From JBQTKD01 sp052389435 (GTDB lineage: Bacteria > Actinomycetota > Actinomycetes > Sporichthyales > Sporichthyaceae), in assembly GCA_052389435.1 (NCBI GenBank), contig JBQTIB010000130.1, forward strand, positions 1 to 59,435: a DNA stretch of 59,435 nt, written 5' to 3'. The notes beneath the pieces are model-generated. The model saw only the letters and a list, made by a program, of their open reading frames with translations. It ran no database searches and was not told where the DNA came from. Both the position numbers and the translations under genes were made by a program. This document shows, piece after piece, positions 15,534-23,646 of this stretch (position 1 is its first letter; each line of letters starts with the position of its first letter).

Positions 15534-16166
15534 GTGATCACGGTGGGGGAGCTGGTCGGCCGCAAGGCTGCCGTCTCGCGCCCGGTCACGTCCCTTTCCG
15601 GGATGCGTCTCGTCGCCTTCGAGGCGGCGGAACACCAGAAGCACTCTTTCCTTGTCGCATCCTTCGGTCGCCTTGCGGCGGCCGGGGAGCCCGCGGGGGG
15701 CGCGGTTGCGATCGTCCTTGCCGAGAACTTCGGCAGCCGGACGGCCAGGGATGAGGGGTCCGCGGAAACGGCCCTCTGGCTGGAGCGAGTGTGCGGTGGC
15801 GCGTGGAACGGAAAGGCTGGGCAAACCCACGACAAGTGGGGTACCGGCTTCGCCGCCAGGCGCGAATGTAGAGACATGAATGAGGACAAGCCGAAGCGTG
15901 TGCTGCGCGTCGGTCAGTACCAGGGACGAGCTGTCGCACGCCACCAGGCGTTCGCCGACTCGGTATCGCCGGTTCGTCGGACCTCGGTCCGTCGGGTCGT
16001 CGAGCCCGCCCTCGGTGTGATGGGCGGTTCTCTTTCAGCCGGTGTCCTCACCGGCGCAGCCCCCGGTGTCGTCGCTTTCGGGTCTGTGGACCCGACGACG
16101 ACGGCACCTGCCCCGACCGGAGACGTGGTGGCCAAGGGAAGTGTCGCCCGAAGCCGAAACAGCTAG
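15534..16166 (+). CDS. Hypothetical protein, start uncertain
   Basis: A 210-codon frame beginning at GTG 15534 with a strong ribosome site 8 nt upstream. The product has no recognised domain: a mixed N-terminal half and a C-terminal half beginning MNEDKPKRVLRVGQYQGR at 15876, then an Ala/Gly/Val-rich part. Third positions are less biased to G/C than in surrounding genes, especially in the first half, so the true gene may be only the 97-codon part from ATG 15876, with the rest being leader. It ends 130 bp before the chaplin-like gene. Confidence 0.4.
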   Translation: MITVGELVGRKAAVSRPVTSLSGMRLVAFEAAEHQKHSFLVASFGRLAAAGEPAGGAVAIVLAENFGSRTARDEGSAETALWLERVCGGAWNGKAGQTHDKWGTGFAARRECRDMNEDKPKRVLRVGQYQGRAVARHQAFADSVSPVRRTSVRRVVEPALGVMGGSLSAGVLTGAAPGVVAFGSVDPTTTAPAPTGDVVAKGSVARSRNS

Positions 16167-16239
16167 CGCTGTGGATACACGTTCGACCTCCACTGCTTGG
16201 GGAGCGGTGGCGGACCTGCCTGGGGCAGGGCCGGAAGCG

Positions 16240-16267
16240 TAAGCCGAACTACACACCTACCCGACAG
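16240..16267 (+). promoter_or_regulatory. Weak WhiG/FliA-type promoter candidate
   Basis: TAAG (16240-16243), a 16-bp spacer, CCCGACAG (16260-16267). Compared with the sigma-28 class consensus TAAA-N15/16-GCCGATAA this is 3 of 4 and 5 of 8 positions. It would start transcription about 24 nt before the ATG at 16298, leaving the AGGAGGGG ribosome site in the leader. Alone it is weak; it shares the 16-bp spacing with the better sites at the pilus operons. Confidence 0.35.
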
Positions 16268-16297
16268 ACCACATCCAAAGAATCAGGAGGGGCTTCG

Positions 16298-17425
16298 ATG
16301 CGAGCCTCGAATAAGGTCAAGGGAGCCGTGCTCCTTACGGCGGGCGCCGCACTCGTTCTCGGTGCTCCGACCGTGTACGCCGACACCGAGACCGGCCGCA
16401 ATGACGGCCTGCTCAACGGACTGCAGGTGCTCAACGGCGCCAGCCTGAACGTCCCGGTCAACGCCTGTGGCGTGGCCGCTCTGCTCGCCACCGCCAAGGG
16501 CGAGTGCGAGTCCGAGACCGGCAACGGCAACGGCGGCGACGTCAATCTCGGCAAGAACGGCACCGGCGGCTCGAAGGCCGGCAAGGGCGGGGACCAGGGC
16601 GACGTCAAGTCGTCCCGCAACGACGGCCTGCTCAACGGCGCCCAGGTTGGCAACAACCTGACCGCCAACGTGCCGGTCAACGCCTGTGGCGTCGGCGCCC
16701 TGCTCGGCTCCGGCCGCGGCAAGTGCGAGGCCAAGGCTGGCGACAACAACGGTGGGGACGTCAACTCCTCCTCCAAGCGCAGCTCGAGCCGCTCGGGTTC
16801 CGCCGGCAACGGTGGCGACCAGGGCAACGTCACCTCGTCCCGCAACGACGGTCTGCTGAACGGTGTTCAGGCTCTGAACAACGTCTCGCTGAACGTCCCG
16901 GTCAACGTCTGTGGCGTGGGCCTGCTCCTGGCCGACGGCCGTGGCAACTGCGAGTCGGAGGCCGGCAACGGCAACGGCGGCAGCCTCCTCGGTGGCTCGG
17001 GCCGCGGCAACGCCGGCTCCGGTGGCGACCAGGGCAACACCTCCACCAGCCGCAACTCCGGCCTGCTCAACGGCCTGCAGCTGCTGAACAACCTCGACGC
17101 CAACGTCCCCGTCACCGTCTGCGGCCTGGCCGTTCTCGGTTCGGCCCGTTGCTCGGTCGACGTCGAGGCGGGCAACCGCAACGGCGGCGACGTGATCCGT
17201 GGCGGCGGCCGTGACCGCGACCACGACCGTGACCGCGACCGCGACCACGGCAAGTCGTGGAAGAAGTGGAAGCACCACGACAACGACAACGACCACAAGC
17301 GCAGCTGGAAGTCCACTGCCCTCCCGCACACCGGTGCGGCTGGCCTGGCTCTCCTGCCCTTCGGTCTGGCCCTCGTGGCCGGTGGCGCGGCTCTCCGTCG
17401 CCGCCAGATCACCTCGCAGCGCTAG
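16298..17425 (+). CDS. Chaplin-like LPxTG surface protein with four modules
   Basis: A 375-aa wall-anchored protein. After a signal peptide (about 1-28) come four modules of the pattern SRNDGLLNG-(9)-NVPVNxCG-(11)-C, with cysteine pairs at 57/70, 130/143, 205/218 and 275/285, separated by Gly/Asn/Ser-rich linkers. The VPVNVCG core and paired cysteines resemble chaplins, the hydrophobic amyloid-forming coat proteins of aerial hyphae, although the cysteine spacing is shorter. A His/Asp/Arg/Lys-rich stretch (305-338) precedes LPHTG (342-346), a hydrophobic helix and a basic tail. It looks like a long, sortase-anchored chaplin relative. ATG follows AGGAGGGG. Confidence 0.8.
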   Translation: MRASNKVKGAVLLTAGAALVLGAPTVYADTETGRNDGLLNGLQVLNGASLNVPVNACGVAALLATAKGECESETGNGNGGDVNLGKNGTGGSKAGKGGDQGDVKSSRNDGLLNGAQVGNNLTANVPVNACGVGALLGSGRGKCEAKAGDNNGGDVNSSSKRSSSRSGSAGNGGDQGNVTSSRNDGLLNGVQALNNVSLNVPVNVCGVGLLLADGRGNCESEAGNGNGGSLLGGSGRGNAGSGGDQGNTSTSRNSGLLNGLQLLNNLDANVPVTVCGLAVLGSARCSVDVEAGNRNGGDVIRGGGRDRDHDRDRDRDHGKSWKKWKHHDNDNDHKRSWKSTALPHTGAAGLALLPFGLALVAGGAALRRRQITSQR

Positions 17426-17440
17426 TTCGCTGATGGGCGG

Positions 17441-17460
17441 CGCCGCCTGAAAAGGCGGCG
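17441..17460 (+). terminator. Hairpin directly after chaplin-like gene
   Basis: A perfect 8-bp stem CGCCGCCT (17441-17448) / AGGCGGCG (17453-17460) with loop GAAA, 15 nt after the stop. No T tract. Confidence 0.6.
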
Positions 17461-18030
17461 TCGCTCCCAGGACTCAGAGACCGCTCGCGGGGATCAGACG
17501 CTTCCCGGGCTCGCAACCCCCCCGGCGCGCCCGGGAAGTCCCGCGGTGAGCTGGACTCTGATGGGTGGTCGGTACGACACCACCGACCGCCCGAAGCAAG
17601 GCACCGGCAACGGTGACCCCCGGCACTGGCCCGGCGGGAGCGCAAGCTCTCCGTCCGGGCCGGTGTCGTTTTTGGCGTGTCCGGCCTCGGGGCGGTGCGG
17701 GTGGGCGCTGCGGGTGCTGTCCGCGGCGGCCGCTCCTCGTCCTCTGTCGGCGTGTGGGCCTATCGCGATGCGTCGCTACGCCCACTCGCCCGCAGAGGAC
17801 GCGAGGCCCGGGGTGCCGGGTGCTCTGTGGAGTTGTGGTGGTCTTCCACTTCGACGCATCGGGGTGGGGCCCGGTCGCCGTCGATCGGTCAGACCTAGAT
17901 CATCCGTTCGGACGGTCTGCGTGCTGCGTGCTGCTCGGAAAGAGGATCGGCGGGCTGCGCGGGCGGCTTGAGGGGCCGAACGTGCCGGGTTCCGAGCCCG
18001 GCGTCGGTGCAGCCGGGTGGCGACGCGCAA
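17461..18030. other. Intergenic region between convergent genes
   Basis: No gene supported in these 570 bp. It holds the terminator at 17624-17673 and a CAGACC-N18-GGTCTG inverted repeat (17890-17919) spanning CCGTTCGG. Several frames stay open through the region, but their codon bias and composition do not look coding. Confidence 0.4.
17624..17673 (+). terminator. Intrinsic terminator with T tract
   Basis: An 11-bp stem with one wobble, CACTGGCCCGG (17624-17634) and CCGGGCCGGTG (17655-17665), encloses a small inner hairpin (GAGC-GCAA-GCTC) and is followed by TCGTTTTTGG. One of the few terminators here with a true T tract. It lies 200 bp after the chaplin-like gene and may end a longer message or a short unannotated RNA. 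Confidence 0.75.
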
Positions 18031-18067
18031 AGGCCCGACCCCCTTCGAGCGAAGGGGAATCGGGCCT
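18031..18067 (-). terminator. Terminator for DUF4190 gene
   Basis: AGGCCCGA (18031-18038) pairs with TCGGGCCT (18060-18067), and the inner CCCCTTC (18040-18046) pairs with GAAGGGG (18051-18057). On the reverse strand it is followed by TTTGCG. It begins 16 nt after the stop codon at 18083. Confidence 0.75.
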
Positions 18068-18082
18068 GCGAACGCCGGGGTG

Positions 18083-18487
18083 CTAGCGGGTGCCGAGCTC
18101 GGCGACCTCGGTGCCGATGTAGGTGTCGACGCCGCTGCCGCCGGCGCCGACCGCGACGAGCAGCCCGACGATCAGCACGATCGCGATCGCGGTCAGCACG
18201 ATGGAGATCCAGCTGCAGATCACCCCGGCGCGGATCAGGCCCTCGCCGCCGAGGGTTCCGCCGGAGGCGGCGATCTGCCGCTTCGCCCCGGGCGCGAGCA
18301 CGAGCGCGACGATGCCCGCCAGGCCCCAGAACACGGTGAGCGAGGCGATTCCGAGCACCAGCACCGCAACCGACTGTCCCGACGTGCGCGGCGCGGGCGG
18401 CGGGTACCAGCCGGGGGCGTAGCCGGCGGGCGGGGCGTAGGAGCCGGGGCCGGCGGTGGCGTGCGAGGCGGGAGGCTGCTCGGACAT
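18083..18487 (-). CDS. DUF4190-type membrane protein
   Basis: A 134-aa protein with a Pro/Gly/Tyr-rich cytoplasmic N terminus (about 1-36) and two hydrophobic segments (about 38-66 and 85-118) joined by the loop APGAKRQIAASGGTLGG, which is the hallmark of the DUF4190 family common in Actinobacteria. Function unknown. ATG at 18487 follows AAGGAA at 5 nt. It is followed by its own terminator and has no evident operon partner. Confidence 0.75.
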   Translation of the reverse strand: MSEQPPASHATAGPGSYAPPAGYAPGWYPPPAPRTSGQSVAVLVLGIASLTVFWGLAGIVALVLAPGAKRQIAASGGTLGGEGLIRAGVICSWISIVLTAIAIVLIVGLLVAVGAGGSGVDTYIGTEVAELGTR

Positions 18488-18623
18488 GAGGGTTCCTTCG
18501 GGTGGAGGGATGAGGTGTGCCCCGGGTCGGGGCTGGTGCGCGCACGAGCGCGCGCGGCACCGGCCGGACTGCGTCGCGGTGGCACGCAGGTCCGTTGTGG
18601 AGAAGCCGTGGTGCAGAAGAACG

Positions 18624-19583
18624 TCAGGAGGTGGCGACGGCCTCGCCGCGCACCCAGGCGCCGCTGTAGATCGTCAGGCCCGGGACGTTGGCGACGTCCA
18701 CCGGAGCATTGGGCTTGGCCGGGTCGATCAGCACCAGCGGGCTGTCGGTCGGCGAGGCGGTGCGCCGGGCGAGCAGACGGGTGCCGGCGGGGTTCCAGGC
18801 GATGCCCTGGAGGCCGGCAATCCGCGCGGTGGTGCCGGTCTCGCGATCGATCAGGACAAGGGCCTCGGGCGTGTCGCCGAAGGACGCTCCGGCGGGAAGA
18901 ACGGTGACCGCGAAGTGACGCCGGCCCGGGCTCAGCTCCGAGATCAATCCGTTCACGGGGTAGGTCTTCAGCTTGCCCGACGGTGCACGGACCGCAACCT
19001 GGTCGAGGTCCTTGCCGTCTGCGGTGCTCACGAGGAAGCGGTCTGCTCCGAGCGGTTGGGCGGCGCCGAGGGAGACGGCGGAAGCGAAGGTCAGCGTCTT
19101 GCGCTTGCGTTCGAGGTCCCAGGCGAAGTACTGGAACTTCTTGCCCTTCTCCTCGCCCTGGGCGTCGTAGTAGTACATGACGCCGTCGCGCAGGGACGGG
19201 GTGTAGGCGAAGGGCCGGTCCAGGCCGGGGATGGGGCCCAGCGTCCCGGACCCGGAGACCTCCGCCAGGCGATCGACGTCCTGGTCGGCCGCTGCCACGA
19301 CGACGCGATCAGAGTCCGCGGCCAGGGAGGACACCCGCTTGTCGACGGTGATCCGCTCCACGGCGAACGGGCTGAAGCGGACGGCGTAGACGTCGGCGAA
19401 CAGGCGATTGTTCTGGGCACTGGCCAGCACGAACGCGTCGTAGCCGGTCAGGTCGCGTTCGACCGGGGTGCTCTCCTGCGCTGCCGGGGCGGCAGGAGCG
19501 GAGTCGCCGCCGCAGCCGGCTGCGGACGCCACGGTCAACGCCGCGAGGGCGGCCGTGGCGGCGAGTCGTCGAAGGGAAGGCAC
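18624..19583 (-). CDS. Lipoprotein, propeller-like
   Basis: A 319-aa lipoprotein. The signal ends with the lipobox ASAAGC (Cys24), so it should be lipid-anchored outside the membrane. The rest has repeated short beta segments (FAVERITVDKRVSSLAADSD, PLGADRFLVSTADGK, GIAWNPAGTRLLARR, SPLVLIDPAK), the texture of a beta-propeller of the TolB/WD type, but no family is certain. It starts at GTG 13 nt after the stop of the gene at 19597-20508, so the two form an operon. Confidence 0.7.
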   Translation of the reverse strand: MPSLRRLAATAALAALTVASAAGCGGDSAPAAPAAQESTPVERDLTGYDAFVLASAQNNRLFADVYAVRFSPFAVERITVDKRVSSLAADSDRVVVAAADQDVDRLAEVSGSGTLGPIPGLDRPFAYTPSLRDGVMYYYDAQGEEKGKKFQYFAWDLERKRKTLTFASAVSLGAAQPLGADRFLVSTADGKDLDQVAVRAPSGKLKTYPVNGLISELSPGRRHFAVTVLPAGASFGDTPEALVLIDRETGTTARIAGLQGIAWNPAGTRLLARRTASPTDSPLVLIDPAKPNAPVDVANVPGLTIYSGAWVRGEAVATS

Positions 19584-19596
19584 GGGTCGCAGTCTC

Positions 19597-20508
19597 TCAG
19601 GAGGCGGAGCGGAAGGCGCTGAACCGGAAGCCGTGGTAGGCGGCGTCGGCCTGGCCGGGAGTGAACTCGTAGAGGCCGTGCGCCACGGCGCCGTGGAAGT
19701 CCTTGCTGCCGTGGATGTGGCGGCAGCCGTGCCAGGAGCCGATGCAGGCGTCCTGCCACCAGGCGTTGGCCGCGTTGCGGGCGTAGGCGTCCACCGGGGC
19801 CTCGAACGGGGTGGAGAACGAACCGAGCAGCTTGTGGGTGGGGGTCTGGGACATCCCGCCGCCGATCTCGACGCCCTTGGCCGCGCCCTTGAACGCCATG
19901 TCGAGGGTGTAGTTCGCGGGAGTCGACTCGGACTTCCAGGCCTGGCCGATCTTGTAGGTCGTGGCCTCGTTGGCGAGGGTGATGCCGACGCCGGCGCGGC
20001 GAGTGCGGCTCCCGTCGGGGGCGACGCCGCCTACGCCGCAGATCTCGTACTGGGTCGACATCTGACGGTGTCCGGCGCCGACGGTCCGCGCGTTGTCCTG
20101 GCGGTAGGTGTGGAACAGCGCCTGGATCTTGCCCTTGCCGTCGTTCTGGAAGATCTCGACCGGCGAGAACTGGCGGAAGTCCCTGTTGCCCTTGCCCTTG
20201 GGCAGGCAGGCGTAGTCGCCGAGGGAGGCCTTGGTGCCGGTGCCGGCGCGTAGGGCGACGGTGCGCGGGGAGCCGAGGGAGCGGCCGAGGTCGTCGACGG
20301 CCTGGGTGATCGAGCGGACGTCGACGAGGCGGGCGACGCCGCCTTCGAGGTTGAGCGAGCCGGTGATCACCTGGTCGGTGAACAGGCCCGCGAGGTTCAC
20401 GCTCTCCTTGTCGTTCTGGGCGGAGGCGGCGGGGGCCAGCGCGACGCCCGCGGCGAGGGCGGCGGCAACGGCGGTGACGCGGGTCGAGATCCGAGTGACG
20501 TTCGGCAT
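19597..20508 (-). CDS. Secreted protein, unknown
   Basis: A 303-aa exported protein with a clear signal peptide (residues 1-30, cut after AASA). The mature part is Gly- and aromatic-rich with a conserved-looking end (WWQDACIGSWHGCRHIHG, then ADAAYHGFRFSAF) and several cysteines. No family recognised. ATG 20508 is preceded by AGGAG at 8 nt and was preferred to an in-frame start 12 codons upstream. First gene of the operon with the lipoprotein at 18624. An 8-bp inverted repeat lies 83 bp upstream (see 20591). Confidence 0.7.
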   Translation of the reverse strand: MPNVTRISTRVTAVAAALAAGVALAPAASAQNDKESVNLAGLFTDQVITGSLNLEGGVARLVDVRSITQAVDDLGRSLGSPRTVALRAGTGTKASLGDYACLPKGKGNRDFRQFSPVEIFQNDGKGKIQALFHTYRQDNARTVGAGHRQMSTQYEICGVGGVAPDGSRTRRAGVGITLANEATTYKIGQAWKSESTPANYTLDMAFKGAAKGVEIGGGMSQTPTHKLLGSFSTPFEAPVDAYARNAANAWWQDACIGSWHGCRHIHGSKDFHGAVAHGLYEFTPGQADAAYHGFRFSAFRSAS

Positions 20509-20590
20509 CGGCAACTGCTCCTGGTGGGGTCCCGAACCGGGCAAATCGCCCGGACGTGGACTTAGAGGGCCGAAAGGATCATTCGGTTCC

Positions 20591-20622
20591 CCGAACGGAC
20601 GATCTTTCTCTCAGCCGTTCGG
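20591..20622 (-). promoter_or_regulatory. CCGAACGG-N16-CCGTTCGG inverted repeat
   Basis: Perfect 8-bp arms CCGAACGG (20591-20598) and CCGTTCGG (20615-20622) separated by 16 bp, 83-114 bp upstream of the secreted-protein operon start. An element with identical 7-bp arms, identical 16-bp spacing and a similar distance (87-116 bp) stands before the sigma factor gene at 49183. A shared operator is the simplest reading. Confidence 0.5.
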
Positions 20623-20734
20623 AGGATGCCTCCCAAGCGAACGCGCCGGACCGGACGCGGCCCCCGTCACTGCTGAAAACGATGTTCAACAATGTTTCCG
20701 CGGAAGCGCCGCGCCGCATCCTCTACATGGAAAA

Positions 20735-20762
20735 GCGCCCTTCCACGTGGGTGGAAGGGCGC
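20735..20762 (-). terminator. Terminator for the 85-aa membrane protein gene
   Basis: A perfect 12-bp stem GCGCCCTTCCAC (20735-20746) / GTGGAAGGGCGC (20751-20762) with a GTGG loop; on the reverse strand it is followed by TTTT. It starts 21 nt after the stop at 20784. Confidence 0.85.
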
Positions 20763-20783
20763 GAAACCCGGCAGAGGTTGGGG

Positions 20784-21041
20784 CTACTGGGCGTTCTCGA
20801 GCAGGCGGCGGGCGGCGCGCTCCCCGTCGCCGTCGGGGCTGTTGAGCAGCTGGGTGGAGATGCCGAAGGTGTCGACCGAGTCGGAGGACCCGGAGTTCGC
20901 GTTGAGCGCCAGCGCGCCGCCGACGGCGAGTGCGGCACCGAGGAGGGCGGCGCCGACGGCGGTGGCGAGGTAGTGGCGGGCGAACCAGTGGGTCTTGGCG
21001 GGTGCCGGGGCGACAACGGCGGTGTCCTGGAGAAGGGCCAT
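20784..21041 (-). CDS. Small membrane protein, 85 aa
   Basis: An 85-aa protein with a short cytoplasmic start, one hydrophobic segment (about 25-47, LATAVGAALLGAALAVGGAL) and a polar C-terminal part (NANSGSSDSVDTFG ... ERAARRLLENAQ). No family. It is the last of five genes reading the same way from the major pilin and may belong to the pilus region by position only. Confidence 0.6.
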   Translation of the reverse strand: MALLQDTAVVAPAPAKTHWFARHYLATAVGAALLGAALAVGGALALNANSGSSDSVDTFGISTQLLNSPDGDGERAARRLLENAQ

Positions 21042-21173
21042 TTCAAGTCCTCGAAGAGTGCGGGTCGGGTTGACCAGACCACTCTGCGGTCTGCGAGAGC
21101 TCGCCGGGACGGTCCTTCGGTCAGATCCGATTGGTCCGAGTGGATCTTCTCCGCTCCACCGATCGGCCCAGTG

Positions 21174-21560
21174 CTACCAGTTCGACCGCGAGACCGTCTG
21201 CGTTGTCTGAGTGTCCGTCAGACTGCGTAGGCCGGGGACGTACTTGAGCAGCACCGTGTCGGTGGACTTGGCCACGGTCAGCGTCACCGAGCCGTCGGAG
21301 TGGATGCGGAAGCTGGTCGGGTCGATCGTCTCGCCGTGCATGTCCGAGACGCTCTTCGCGGCGTCGAAGGCCACCTGGGCGTTGGCCGGGGTGGGGTCGC
21401 GCGAGTCGAAGATGGCGGAGACGCCGGCGCGCCCGGCCTCGGCGGCGTTGTCCGGGGCGGCCATGCGCATGACGGCGATCGTTCCTGCGTCGAACGCAGC
21501 CACGATCGGCAGGACCACCATCGGAACGTAGGTCAGAACACGGGAGCGAAGGAGGAGCAC
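21174..21560 (-). CDS. Anchored protein next to pilins, unknown
   Basis: A 128-aa protein starting at GTG 21560 with GGAGG 4-5 nt upstream. One N-terminal hydrophobic segment (about 10-32) and a roughly 95-aa outside part (FRIHSDGSVTLTVAKSTDTV near the end). The shape is like TadE/TadG-type pseudopilins, but the diagnostic motif is missing. It lies 66 bp downstream of a type IV pilin on the same strand, so a link to pilus function is possible but only by position. Confidence 0.6.
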   Translation of the reverse strand: MLLLRSRVLTYVPMVVLPIVAAFDAGTIAVMRMAAPDNAAEAGRAGVSAIFDSRDPTPANAQVAFDAAKSVSDMHGETIDPTSFRIHSDGSVTLTVAKSTDTVLLKYVPGLRSLTDTQTTQTVSRSNW

Positions 21561-21626
21561 GGCACCTCCAGGAGGCCGGTAGATCGTGCTGGCGAGGGGG
21601 AGGGGTGGTTCCTCGCTCGGGTCGGG

Positions 21627-22070
21627 CTAGCTGAGCGCGGAGCCGTAGGCGGAGCAGTTCTGGGTGCCGTCCGACTGGAGGCCGCCGTTGTCGCTCTGCC
21701 ACACCCAGGAGCGGGTGGCCTTACCGGGGTTGGCGACCGAGACACAGAAGGCATTCCCGGCGACGTGCACTGCCGGGACGTTGCCGGGGGACATCCGCAC
21801 GACCTCGCCGCCGATGAGCACCTGCGGACCGGCGAGGTCGAAGTCGGCGTCCCCCGGGTAGGTCAGATCGTCGGTGTAGAACGACTCGACCTGAATGGCG
21901 AGGCTGCTTGCGTCGGACTTCGCGGTCGCATCGAACGCCTTCTGACGTTGACTCAGAAACATCGGGATCGCGATGGCGGCGAGGATGCCGACAATCACGA
22001 TTACGACCAGGAGCTCGATGAGCGTGAAGCCCTTGTCCGTACGGGCGGAGCGGGGATTCTGGGGGCGCAT
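21627..22070 (-). CDS. pilA: Type IV pilin (third copy)
   Basis: A 147-aa prepilin. The class III signal is textbook: a basic leader to Gly14, cleavage before Phe15, Glu at +5 (GFTLIELLVVIVIVGILAA), then the hydrophobic helix. The globular part (about 55-147) has two cysteines (NAFCVSV, TQNCSAY) and a VWQSDNGGLQ motif paralleling VWKSDQGGMQ in the second copy. PilD removes the leader and the helix packs in the pilus core. It differs from the other two pilins at the N-terminal block and is separated from them by a terminator, so it may be expressed separately. Confidence 0.9.
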   Translation of the reverse strand: MRPQNPRSARTDKGFTLIELLVVIVIVGILAAIAIPMFLSQRQKAFDATAKSDASSLAIQVESFYTDDLTYPGDADFDLAGPQVLIGGEVVRMSPGNVPAVHVAGNAFCVSVANPGKATRSWVWQSDNGGLQSDGTQNCSAYGSALS

Positions 22071-22193
22071 GCGGGTCCTCGACTCTCGACTGAACTTTCG
22101 TCGAGTTCATCGGGGTGCGCCGTCCAGAGGATCACCGAGCCGGAGTAAAGGAATCCCAACCCGGGGAAGGACTTGCCCTGGCGCGAACGACGA

Positions 22194-22224
22194 ACTCCGG
22201 GGGACGTAGACCGTCCCCCGGAGT
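22194..22224 (-). terminator. Terminator after second pilin gene
   Basis: A perfect 12-bp stem ACTCCGGGGGAC (22194-22205) / GTCCCCCGGAGT (22213-22224) with a 7-nt loop, 31 nt beyond the pilin stop at 22256. It lies in the leader of the third pilin gene. Confidence 0.8.
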
Positions 22225-22255
22225 CAGAAGCGAGTCTGAGCTCAGCTGGTGTCGA

Positions 22256-22729
22256 CTAGACCGGGGCGGTGTAGCCGGTGCAGTCCCCGGCGGCGGCCTG
22301 CATGCCGCCCTGGTCGCTCTTCCAGACGTAGCCGTTCGTGGTGTCGGTGCCCTTGGTGCTGACAACCTGGGCGCAGAACGCGGTGGCGCCCACGTTGTAG
22401 CCGATGAACTTCACCCAGTTGTTGGGCGAGAGCTTTACGGATTCACCCGACACCGCGATTGATCCGCCGGTGGCGGCGGCACTGCTGGTGTTCGTGATCG
22501 TGGCGCCGGTCGGATAGGAAGCCGCGTCCGTGAAGGCGGTCTCAAGCGCGGTGGCGACGCTTCGAAGGTCGGACTTGGCCGAGGCGTCGGCGGCCTTCTT
22601 GCGCTGGTTGAGGAAGATCGGGATGGCGATGGCGGCGAGGATGCCGATGATGACGATGACGACGAGGAGCTCGATGAGGGTGAAGCCCTTGTCCTTGGGA
22701 CCGAGCTTCTTCTCGAGGAAGGTGCGCAT
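22256..22729 (-). CDS. pilA: Type IV pilin (second copy)
   Basis: A 157-aa prepilin with Gly15-Phe16 cleavage and Glu20 (GFTLIELLVVIVIIGILAA). Residues up to about 68 are identical or nearly so to the first copy, also at DNA level (about five differences in 175 bp), while the globular parts diverge. Cysteines lie in TAFCAQV and AGDCTGY, forming the expected C-terminal disulfide. It lies 188 bp after the first pilin gene with no strong terminator between, so the two may be co-transcribed. Confidence 0.92.
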   Translation of the reverse strand: MRTFLEKKLGPKDKGFTLIELLVVIVIIGILAAIAIPIFLNQRKKAADASAKSDLRSVATALETAFTDAASYPTGATITNTSSAAATGGSIAVSGESVKLSPNNWVKFIGYNVGATAFCAQVVSTKGTDTTNGYVWKSDQGGMQAAAGDCTGYTAPV

Positions 22730-22917
22730 GGGGAGTACTCCTAGGGCGATGGATGCGAAGCCCGGCGGGAGAGCTCCGTAATGCGGCAGGTTGCATCGGG
22801 CGAGAGCCGGAACGCCGGCGACAGCACGGGGCAACGGGGATCGCTCGTTGAACGAGCGGCCTGGCTGCGGTGTACTGCCGCCGGCGTTAGGCGGTGCAAG
22901 TGCGGTGGAACGGGGTG

Positions 22918-23412
22918 CTAGCGGATCGCTTCGGTGTAGGTGCCCACCGGGCAGATGGCCGCGGCGCTCTGCATGCCGCCAGCGTCGCTCATCCAGGTGT
23001 AGCCGGTCGCGGTGGAGCCCTTGCTGCTCACGACGCGGATGCAGAAGGCGGTGGCGGTCGCTGCGGGGCCGTTGTACCTGACCTCGGCCACGGTGTTGTT
23101 CGGCGAGAGCCGGACCGACTCGCCCGCGACTGCAAGCGTTCCGCCGCCAGTCAGGGGAAGCGCGCCCAGGTCGGCTGCGGTCGCACCGGCGGCCGGGTAG
23201 GTCGCGTTGTCGGTGAAGGCGGTCTCGAGGGCGGTGGCGACGCTTCGAAGGTCGGACTTGGCCGAGGCGTCGGCGGCCTTCTTGCGCTGGTTGAGGAAGA
23301 TCGGGATCGCGATGGCGGCGAGGATGCCGATGATGACGATGACGACGAGGAGCTCGATGAGGGTGAAGCCCTTGTCCTTCGGGCCGAGGCGCTTCTCGAG
23401 GGCGGTACGCAT
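22918..23412 (-). CDS. pilA: Type IV pilin (first copy, probable major pilin)
   Basis: A 164-aa prepilin with Gly15-Phe16 cleavage and Glu20. Head: GFTLIELLVVIVIIGILAA and then FLNQRKKAADASAKSDL. The globular domain carries a cysteine pair (TAFCIRV, AAICPVG). ATG 23412 follows AGGAG at about 7 nt. The gene leads the reverse-strand pilin cluster, and a TAAA-N16-GCCGACGA promoter-like element lies about 100 bp upstream (23511-23538). Which of the three pilins is the major subunit cannot be proved from sequence. Confidence 0.92.
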   Translation of the reverse strand: MRTALEKRLGPKDKGFTLIELLVVIVIIGILAAIAIPIFLNQRKKAADASAKSDLRSVATALETAFTDNATYPAAGATAADLGALPLTGGGTLAVAGESVRLSPNNTVAEVRYNGPAATATAFCIRVVSSKGSTATGYTWMSDAGGMQSAAAICPVGTYTEAIR

Positions 23413-23510
23413 GGCGGGATCTCCTGGGGATGTGATGGGTGCGGGGTGGGGTTCGTCCTCTGTGGGGAGAGGCGGGCTGCGGTGTGGGGTGCGGCCCGGA
23501 ACTGACGAGA

Positions 23511-23538
23511 TCGTCGGCAGTGGATGGGGCGGGCTTTA
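23511..23538 (-). promoter_or_regulatory. WhiG/FliA-type promoter candidate for pilin operon
   Basis: Read on the reverse strand: TAAA (23538-23535), 16 bp, GCCGACGA (23518-23511). This matches the sigma-28 class consensus TAAA-N15/16-GCCGATAA at 4 of 4 and 6 of 8 positions. It would give a leader of about 90 nt for the first pilin gene. The extended -35 reads TAAAGCCC, close to TAAAGCTC at the pilM site (41381). Confidence 0.55.
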
Positions 23539-23646
23539 GGGTCGGGACCAAAGTCCCTCGACTGGGCGGCGATCTCGGGGTAGTCCCTGAAAGAACGTCA
23601 GGTTCCTGTCGTAGAAGAGAAAACTCGGATGTCCGGTTTGTCCGGC

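Noticed and set aside
15452..15889. Reverse-strand 145-codon frame opposite the hypothetical gene
   Set aside because: Ser/Arg/Pro-rich with no ribosome site and no domain; weaker than the forward frame, which has a strong ribosome site.
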